Assembly: GCA_937879875.1 (NCBI GenBank)
Contig: CALFMN010000127.1
Span: 1 to 52,289 of the forward strand
Direction: 5' to 3'
Length of the DNA stretch: 52,289 bases
Source of the DNA: an uncultured Chloroflexota bacterium
GTDB taxonomy: Bacteria; Chloroflexota; Dehalococcoidia; CAUJGQ01
Shown piece after piece: positions 47,117 to 52,289 of this stretch (position 1 is its first letter; each line of letters begins with the position of its first letter). Made by a program: the position numbers and the translations under genes. A model generated the notes under the pieces. That model saw only the letters and a program-made list of their open reading frames with translations. It ran no database searches and was not told the origin of the DNA.

Positions 47117-48289
47117 ATGCGCCCGGCACCGTTGCGATTCCTGAGCCCGCAGCGTGTCCAGATACACGCCCCACTCACCACGACATTCGAGGCGATGACA
47201 ACCTTTGGCCGCGCGGCGATGAAGCGCGGGGCGAGCCACGCCGAGGTGCTGCGATATGGGGGCAACGTCTATTACATTCGCTTCACGACCGTCGCCGGCA
47301 AGGCCAGGTTCGTCACCCAGGAAGAGGTGACCGTCTATCCGCCCAACGTCGTCACCTATCGCCACCTCGCTGGCCCTCTCGACGATGTCTACGAGGTCTT
47401 CACCGCGCTGTCGCTTGCAGCCACGCTCACCTGCATCAACTACATGGGTCAGTACCGCAACCGTCGCTTCGACTGGCCGCTGCTCGGAGGACTCATCCAT
47501 CGGTTCCACGTGCTGCCCATGTACGACCGCATCATCGCCACGCATCTGGCCGACGTAAAGCGCCGGGCGGAGGCCGCCAGCGCCCCTGGTGCTGCCGTGG
47601 CGCACGGAGCCAGTCTGCAGCCAGCGGCCGGAGACGACGGGTTCTCGCAAACTGCGCCGTCGAACGATGCGGAACGGCTGCGGCGCTACTGGGACCAGCA
47701 CGCCCGCTCCTACGACCGGGAGATGGCCTTCCTCGAGCGGGTGTTGTTCGGGGACGGACGCGCCTGGGTCTGCTCCCAGGCCGCCGGCGATGTCCTCGAA
47801 GTCGCCATCGGCACGGGCCGCAACCTGCCCTTCTATCCGCAGGACGTGCGCCTGACCGGCGTCGACTTCAGCCCGACAATGCTCGCACTGGCGCGGCGCC
47901 GGGCCGAGCAGCTCGGCCGGAAAGTCGAGTTGCAGCAGGGCGATGCCCAGGCGCTGCGCTTCCCGGACGCTGCCTTCGACACGGTCGTTTGCACGCTGTC
48001 ATTGTGCGGCATCCCCGACGACCGTCGCGCGATCGCCGAGATGCGGCGGGTGCTGCGGCCGGGCGGCCGGCTGCTGCTGTTGGACCACGTGGCCGGGCGG
48101 CCGGCGTGGGTGCGGGTGCTCCAATGGCTGATCGAGCGGGCCACGATCCCGATGGGCGGTGAGCACCTGCGGCGTCGGCCGCTGGTGCAGGTGCGGGCGG
48201 CGGGGTTTGCCATCGAGCGGCGGAAGCGCGCCAAACTCGGCATCGTCGAGCGGCTGGTCGCGCGCAAGGTCTCCGGGCCGGTGGCTTGA
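47117..48289 (+). CDS. SRPBCC domain fused to a UbiE-like methyltransferase
   Basis: 390 aa. Residues 1-155 resemble a START/SRPBCC ligand-binding domain (VQIHAPLTTTFEAMTTFGRAAMKRG, then YVVTYRHLAGPLDDVYEVF-like strands and a long C-terminal helix). Residues 190-385 form a class I methyltransferase with VLEVAIGTGRNLPFY, LTGVDFSPTMLALAR, GDAQALRFPDAAFDTVV and RVLRPGGRLLLLDHVAG. The substrate is unknown, probably a hydrophobic molecule held by the first domain. ATG 47117 follows GGGGAGGGGAGGG. The 240 bp before it hold no gene. Confidence 0.85.
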   Translation: MRPAPLRFLSPQRVQIHAPLTTTFEAMTTFGRAAMKRGASHAEVLRYGGNVYYIRFTTVAGKARFVTQEEVTVYPPNVVTYRHLAGPLDDVYEVFTALSLAATLTCINYMGQYRNRRFDWPLLGGLIHRFHVLPMYDRIIATHLADVKRRAEAASAPGAAVAHGASLQPAAGDDGFSQTAPSNDAERLRRYWDQHARSYDREMAFLERVLFGDGRAWVCSQAAGDVLEVAIGTGRNLPFYPQDVRLTGVDFSPTMLALARRRAEQLGRKVELQQGDAQALRFPDAAFDTVVCTLSLCGIPDDRRAIAEMRRVLRPGGRLLLLDHVAGRPAWVRVLQWLIERATIPMGGEHLRRRPLVQVRAAGFAIERRKRAKLGIVERLVARKVSGPVA

Positions 48290-48341
48290 CCGCCCCGCGT
48301 CGGGCAAGCCGTCACGGTCCTGCCGGCGAAGCGTCAGCACA

Positions 48342-49040
48342 TCAGATCGGCCAGCCTTCCTCTCGATATGCCGCGTCCCAGAACATGAACTCGTAGCGCG
48401 AGCTGTCGAGAAAATGGCGCGCCATGCGCACGCGTTCCGTCGCGCCCGCCTCTGCGCCCAGCCGGTCCACCAGCGCCCGCAGCCATTCCGCCAATTCCCC
48501 GAACTCGGGCGAGGCATACGCGGCGATCCACTCGCCGTACAGCTCGTGGTGCGGCCGTGGCGCCGTGCGCGCCAGTGCCTGGCCGATCTCAGCGTAGCCC
48601 CACTGGCAGGGCAAAAGCACCGCCGCCAGCTCGCCCAGCGTGCCCGCCTGCGCCGCGTGCAGCAGATGGCGCGTGTAGGCGTGTGTCGTGGCCGCGGGCT
48701 CGGCCGCCTCCAGTTCGGCCGCTGTGATGCCGAACTTCGCCGCGTAGGCGCGGTGCAGCGCCATCTCCGTGTGCAGCGTCTCATGCAGCAGCCCGGCGAA
48801 GCGGCCCATCGTCTCCAGATCGGGCGACTTCGCCGCGCCCAGCGCCAGCACGCGGCAGAACTCCACCAGGAAGACGTAGTCCTGCACCATATAAAAGCGG
48901 AAGCTCGCCAAGGGCAGGCTGCCGTCCGCCATGCCCAGCACGAAGGGATGCGCGTGCACCTGCTCCCAGATCGGCGCGGCCCGCGCCCGCAGCTCGTCCG
49001 AGAATCGCCCGGCTTCCCTCGCGCCGTGCGCCATTGCCAC
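48342..49040 (-). CDS. tenA: TenA/thiaminase II family protein
   Basis: 232 aa, all-helical. Conserved features are WEQVHAHPFVLGMADGSLP, the active-site Cys in LLPCQWGYAEIGQAL, and the late Glu in SSRYEFMFWDAAY. TenA hydrolyses the aminopyrimidine of degraded thiamin for salvage. Start ATG 49040 or 49034. It lies 46 bp upstream-adjacent to a small hypothetical gene on the same strand. Confidence 0.93.
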   Translation of the reverse strand: MAMAHGAREAGRFSDELRARAAPIWEQVHAHPFVLGMADGSLPLASFRFYMVQDYVFLVEFCRVLALGAAKSPDLETMGRFAGLLHETLHTEMALHRAYAAKFGITAAELEAAEPAATTHAYTRHLLHAAQAGTLGELAAVLLPCQWGYAEIGQALARTAPRPHHELYGEWIAAYASPEFGELAEWLRALVDRLGAEAGATERVRMARHFLDSSRYEFMFWDAAYREEGWPI

Positions 49041-49085
49041 GCCTCCAACGCGCTGGTTGGCGTCTGTTTCGCGCCCTGCGCCGCT

Positions 49086-49388
49086 TTACTGGTCGAGCCG
49101 TTGCAGCGTGATCAGCGCGGAGCACACGCCCCAGTCCTGCGGCGTCGGCTCGGGCGCGACCTCAATGCTGAAGTCGCCGCCGATCGGCCGGCCGTTGTCG
49201 GTCCAGACATCCACCATGCGCGTGAGCCGGCCGGCGTAGCTGTAACCGTCGGCGTAGGCGATGTCGAGCACGGCGGCGTTCGGATTCTGGTCGCGCCAGC
49301 CGCGCAGCGCCTGCACCAGCTCGGCCTGGTTGCGGCCGGTAAGCACCACCCAGTCGAGATTCGCTGCCCAGACCGCCTCTTCACGCAC
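49086..49388 (-). CDS. Hypothetical protein, 100 aa
   Basis: MREEAVWAANLDWVVLTGRN continues into a mixed alpha/beta pattern with balanced composition and no signal peptide. No family recognised. It lies 45 bp before tenA on the same strand, so it may be co-transcribed with it. Confidence 0.65.
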   Translation of the reverse strand: MREEAVWAANLDWVVLTGRNQAELVQALRGWRDQNPNAAVLDIAYADGYSYAGRLTRMVDVWTDNGRPIGGDFSIEVAPEPTPQDWGVCSALITLQRLDQ

Positions 49389-49562
49389 GATACGCTCTCC
49401 TGCTGCATGCGCCGCGCCGCGGTTCGCCGCTGCCGCCGCGACGGACGGATGTATTGAACGTCTCTGCCTGACATGGGCGCGGGGCGCCGACTGGGACCGT
49501 TGCGCACCGCTGCAGGCGCCCCCGCATAATCGTCGAGCGCATGGGTGCCCGAAAATGCCCGG

Positions 49563-50303
49563 CTAATGCTTGCCGCCGCGGCTCGAATGCGACGGACCGC
49601 TCGGCTTCGAAGGGCCGGACGGCTTCGAGGGGCCGGAGCCGCTGGACGTGCTCGGTTTACTGCCCGAGCTGCCGCTCGAACTGCTTGAACCGGCAGCACC
49701 GCCCGAGCTGCTGCCGGAGGTCGAGCCGCCGCTGCCGCCGTTGGCGGGCGAGTTGCCGCCCGACTTGTTCGAGACGGCGCCACCGCCGCCGGTGCAGCTA
49801 CTCTGCCCCGAGCAGGTTGAACCGCCCGACGACGAGCCGCTGCCCGGCCCCGATGACGAGCCACCGCCTTTGTTGCTGATCGCGCCGCCGCCGCCGGTGC
49901 AACTGTTCTGGCCGGAGCAACTGCCCGCCGCCGCCTGGTACGCGGGCGAGCCACCGGAGAGGCTGCGCGGATTCGGCGCGTTGCTGCCGGGCTTGATGTC
50001 GTTCAGCGCGTGCGGATTGGGATAGACCGGCTGGCCAGAGGGCGAGCGCACGGTATTGCTCGCGGCGTCGTAGTTGTAGCCCGGCGCCAGCGTGCCGTTG
50101 CTCGTGTAGCCTCCGTGATACTCGACGTAGTGCGTCGTGTTCCACGAATAGTTGTGGTAGAGCCCTCCCCAGTACCACGGCAAGTAGGGATAGTAGAAGC
50201 CGGTCTGGTAGGGCGAAGCGAAGGCGTGCGTGGCGCTGCAGCCCGCGCCCATCAGCACGAGCGCCACCAGGGCGAGGCCGCCGCAGCCGAGGTAGCGCAG
50301 CAT
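49563..50303 (-). CDS. Repeat-bearing low-complexity lipoprotein
   Basis: 246 aa with GGAGG seven bases before ATG 50303. Lipobox LMGAGC (Cys22), then a Tyr/Trp-rich segment (YYPYLPWYWGGLYHNYSWNTTHYVEYHGG). Two copies of CSGQ-x-SCTGGGGA-x-SNK occur (residues 129-147 and 164-182, 35-residue period). A Ser/Gly tail ends in KPSGPSKPSGP. It is secreted and anchored, probably a surface or structural protein; function unknown. Divergent from the MFS gene. Confidence 0.85.
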   Translation of the reverse strand: MLRYLGCGGLALVALVLMGAGCSATHAFASPYQTGFYYPYLPWYWGGLYHNYSWNTTHYVEYHGGYTSNGTLAPGYNYDAASNTVRSPSGQPVYPNPHALNDIKPGSNAPNPRSLSGGSPAYQAAAGSCSGQNSCTGGGGAISNKGGGSSSGPGSGSSSGGSTCSGQSSCTGGGGAVSNKSGGNSPANGGSGGSTSGSSSGGAAGSSSSSGSSGSKPSTSSGSGPSKPSGPSKPSGPSHSSRGGKH

Positions 50304-50557
50304 GGCGATCCTCCATCGCGCGATCAGTCGCGTATCAGTATAGCCGCGTGCGCAGCAGCCACTGCGCCGTACCACGGATGGCATCGCGACCAGACGATCG
50401 ATCGTAGTGAGTATCGGCCACGGGCGTGGCCGCGCGAGCGGCGCGGCGGAAACGAGCGAGGCGCTACAATAGGCCGACGAGGTGGGACGGAGGCCGACGG
50501 GGCGGGACGGGCGCGGTCCCTCTGGCGTGACGGCGAAAACTGGGAGGGGCCGCCGGG

Positions 50558-51892
50558 GTGGACGTGGAGGCGACGCGCCAACCCGATCCTGCTGTGCCAG
50601 ACAGCGCCGGGCCGTCGCCTGCATCGCAGCCAGGGCCGGCTCAGGCGCCCTCCGGCTGGCAGCGTTACTTCGGCGCCCTCAAGTACGGTCCGCTGCGGCT
50701 GGTCTGGCTGGCGCAGATCGTCTCGCAGATCGGCGACGGCATGATGACCGTCGCCCTCATCTGGTTGACGATCAACCTCACGCACGGCTCCGCGAACTCG
50801 GGCATCTCGCTCAGCATCATCCTCGTCGCGCAGACGCTGCCCTACATCTTCGGCGTCTTCACCGGCGCGCTCGTGGACCGCTGGGAGCGGCTGAGTACGA
50901 TGCTCGCCTCGGACATCACTCGCGGCGTGATCGTGCTGCTGATTCCCGGCATCAACGCCATCAGCCCCCTGCACGTCTGGGAGCTGGCGGTGATGTCGTT
51001 CCTGCTGGGACTGGCGGGGCAGTTCTTCGACCCGGCCAAAGCTGCGCTCACACCCAGCCTCGTGCCGCCCGACGAGCTGACCAGCGCCAACGCGCTGCTG
51101 CAGTTCACGCGCCAGGTGCTGTTCATCGCCGGGCCGGCGATCGGCGGCTCGCTGATCGCGCTCGCCGGGGCGCTGGGCGTCTTCTATGTCGATGCGCTCT
51201 CGTTCTTCGGCTCGGCCGCCGTGCTGCTCATCCTGCGCAGGCAGAGCGAGCGCGTCTACAAGGCGCCGGGCGATACCACGCGCACGGGCGGCGATATTCT
51301 GCGCGACATCGCCGCCGGCTTCCGCTACATTCACCACCGCGCCACGCTGCGGGCGGTGATCGTCGTCGGCGCCGTGCTCAATTTCTTGCTCTCGCCGCTG
51401 CCGCTGCTGATTCCGCTCTACATCAAGCGCGTGGTCAAGAGCGGCGCGATCCAGTTCGGCTCGCTCACCTCGATCATCTTCGTCGGCTTCGCCATCGGCG
51501 CCGTGATCGTCTACCTCTGGGGCAACAAACTGGGCAAGGGCCGGCTGGCGGGTGCGGCGATCGTCGGCACCGGTATTGCCTCCGCCGGCTTTGCGCTGGG
51601 GCTGCCGCTCTGGCCGACGATGGCGATCGGCGCGGTGGGCGGCGCCGGCATCGGCATCGCCAACATCGCCGCCACCACGATCGTGCAGGAGCAGAGTGCG
51701 GACGAGTTCCGCGGCCGCGTCTACGCTTTCTATGACAGCCTGGCGCAGATGGGCCGGCCGCTCTCGCTGGTCGTGGGCGCCTTCGCCGCCGATGCGCTCG
51801 GCATCCGCGCCGTCTTCCTGATCGTCGGCGTCGTCACGGCGATCACCGGCCTGCCCGTGCTCGCCGTGCGCGCCCTGCGCGAAACGCCGTAG
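50558..51892 (+). CDS. MFS permease (EntS/MFS_3-like)
   Basis: 444 aa from GTG 50558. A Pro-rich cytoplasmic lead of about 35 residues, then 12 helices (IVSQIGDGMMTVALIWLTINL; TLPYIFGVFTGALVDRWERLSTML). The DRWERL loop and the FDPAKAALTPSLVPPDELTSANAL segment are typical of the EntS-like drug/siderophore exporter group. The substrate is unknown. A strong hairpin follows 43 bp after the stop. Confidence 0.9.
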   Translation: MDVEATRQPDPAVPDSAGPSPASQPGPAQAPSGWQRYFGALKYGPLRLVWLAQIVSQIGDGMMTVALIWLTINLTHGSANSGISLSIILVAQTLPYIFGVFTGALVDRWERLSTMLASDITRGVIVLLIPGINAISPLHVWELAVMSFLLGLAGQFFDPAKAALTPSLVPPDELTSANALLQFTRQVLFIAGPAIGGSLIALAGALGVFYVDALSFFGSAAVLLILRRQSERVYKAPGDTTRTGGDILRDIAAGFRYIHHRATLRAVIVVGAVLNFLLSPLPLLIPLYIKRVVKSGAIQFGSLTSIIFVGFAIGAVIVYLWGNKLGKGRLAGAAIVGTGIASAGFALGLPLWPTMAIGAVGGAGIGIANIAATTIVQEQSADEFRGRVYAFYDSLAQMGRPLSLVVGAFAADALGIRAVFLIVGVVTAITGLPVLAVRALRETP

Positions 51893-51934
51893 GGCGCCGG
51901 GCGCGGCTCGCGGCGTTCGGCCCTCAACCCCCTT

Positions 51935-51962
51935 CCCCTTCTCCCAATCCTGGGAGAAGGGG
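51935..51962. terminator. Perfect 12-bp hairpin after the MFS gene
   Basis: CCCCTTCTCCCA-ATCC-TGGGAGAAGGGG. Position fits termination, but there is no T-run, and CCCTTCTCCCA...TGGGAGAAGGG hairpins are common dispersed intergenic repeats in GC-rich bacteria, so it may be such a repeat copy. Confidence 0.6.
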
Positions 51963-52065
51963 CGATCCCGGGTTGGAGCGATCCGGAGCGGCGCCGGGTT
52001 AACCGTTCAGCGGTCGGAACGCCAGCGCCGGATCGTCTCCTTCCCGCCAGGATTGGGGCCAGAGC

Positions 52066-52116
52066 GCAGCGCAACCGTCGGAGACGTTCAATAGCCGCAG
52101 CGCAACCGTCGGAGAC
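52066..52116. repeat. Direct repeat of 20 bp with 31-bp period
   Basis: GCAGCGCAACCGTCGGAGAC occurs exactly at 52066-52085 and 52097-52116. The stretch 51893-52289 contains no supported gene. Confidence 0.7.
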
Positions 52117-52157
52117 TTCCAACACAGACGAGAGGATGAGGGTCGAGCGCTGGACAC

Positions 52158-52201
52158 ACGCCGGGGGCGCGGCGTCGATACGCCTGCGCCCCCGGCGTTT
52201 A
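52158..52201 (+). terminator. Strong intrinsic-terminator-like hairpin near the window end
   Basis: ACGCCGGGGGCGC (52158-52170) pairs perfectly with GCGCCCCCGGCGT (52186-52198). An inner GGCGT/ACGCC stem (52171-52175 with 52180-52184) makes an 18-bp stem with one bulge. TTT follows. It is probably the terminator of a transcript on either strand near the window edge. Confidence 0.7.
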
Positions 52202-52289
52202 CTCCCGCGCGGCGCCGGCCGCGTCGGGTGAGATGCTAGTAGCTAGTCAGCGAGGGTCTGTCGGTTATGGCAAGCGTCTGGCATGCTGA

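Noticed and set aside
1..52289. CRISPR arrays, rRNA or tRNA genes
   Set aside because: No regularly spaced repeat array and no rRNA- or tRNA-like sequence was noticed by eye; the only tandem repeats are two-copy. A dedicated tRNA/CRISPR scan was not possible.

Overview
The window is high-GC bacterial DNA dominated by copper, divalent-metal, metalloid and thiol-redox genes. ResB/CcsA-type cytochrome c maturation, a long-tailed Rieske protein, TlpA/CcdA proteins, SHOCT and DUF3105 proteins and many paralogues suggest a Chloroflexota-like (Thermomicrobia-like) genome. This taxonomic guess is inference; no rRNA or tRNA gene was seen.

Layout. (1) 0.5-6.4 kb: a CDF exporter, a damaged CopC-CopD-NHL(Vgb-like) locus with a DUF305 protein, and a divergent TlpA-like thioredoxin. 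(2) 6.8-19.1 kb: a metal/metalloid island lying between a 5' istA remnant and an istB remnant of IS21 type. Its core is a minus-strand operon (MFS, MBL-rhodanese, DsrE, ArsM-like methyltransferase, second methyltransferase) divergent from an ArsR-rhodanese fusion. The DsrE and ArsM-like genes each carry an in-frame TGA where the family has cysteine, followed by a SECIS-like hairpin, so both are predicted selenoproteins. Next come a Cys-rich mini-protein, a ZntR-like MerR regulator, a P1B ATPase with YPC instead of CPC, an HMA chaperone, a second MerR and an MFS pump; the last three transcription units each have a CueR-like operator. (3) 19-25 kb: an alpha/beta hydrolase and its decayed paralogue, SHOCT, thioredoxin-reductase-like, SCO and DUF3105 genes. 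(4) 25.8-39.9 kb: ResB, BlaI-like repressor plus M56 protease, TlpA, two CcdA-like proteins, redoxin, glutaredoxin-like, heavy-metal-binding proteins, an L,D-transpeptidase-like protein, a broken CcsA, Rieske, and a 1013-aa CopC-CopD-NHL fusion. (5) 40-46.9 kb: thioredoxin lipoprotein, YHS, HMA and a Cu(I)-type CopA under a MerR-type promoter, a cupredoxin, an XRE regulator and a second, chimeric BlaI. (6) 47-52 kb: SRPBCC-methyltransferase fusion, TenA, a repeat-bearing lipoprotein, an MFS permease and terminators.

The parts appear wired together. A 17-bp dyad of form TACTATYG-N-CGATARTA recurs upstream of the TlpA/DUF305 pair, the hydrolase remnant, DUF3105, blaI itself and the CopCD-NHL fusion. 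I infer a BlaI/M56-controlled regulon for copper handling, extracytoplasmic thiol redox and cytochrome c assembly. Three MerR-type control circuits and one ArsR circuit sit beside it.

Several genes are damaged (CopCD-NHL copy 1, CcsA, hydrolase copy 2, both IS21 fragments). If this is a metagenome assembly, single-base errors could explain the frameshifts, but not the internal deletions.
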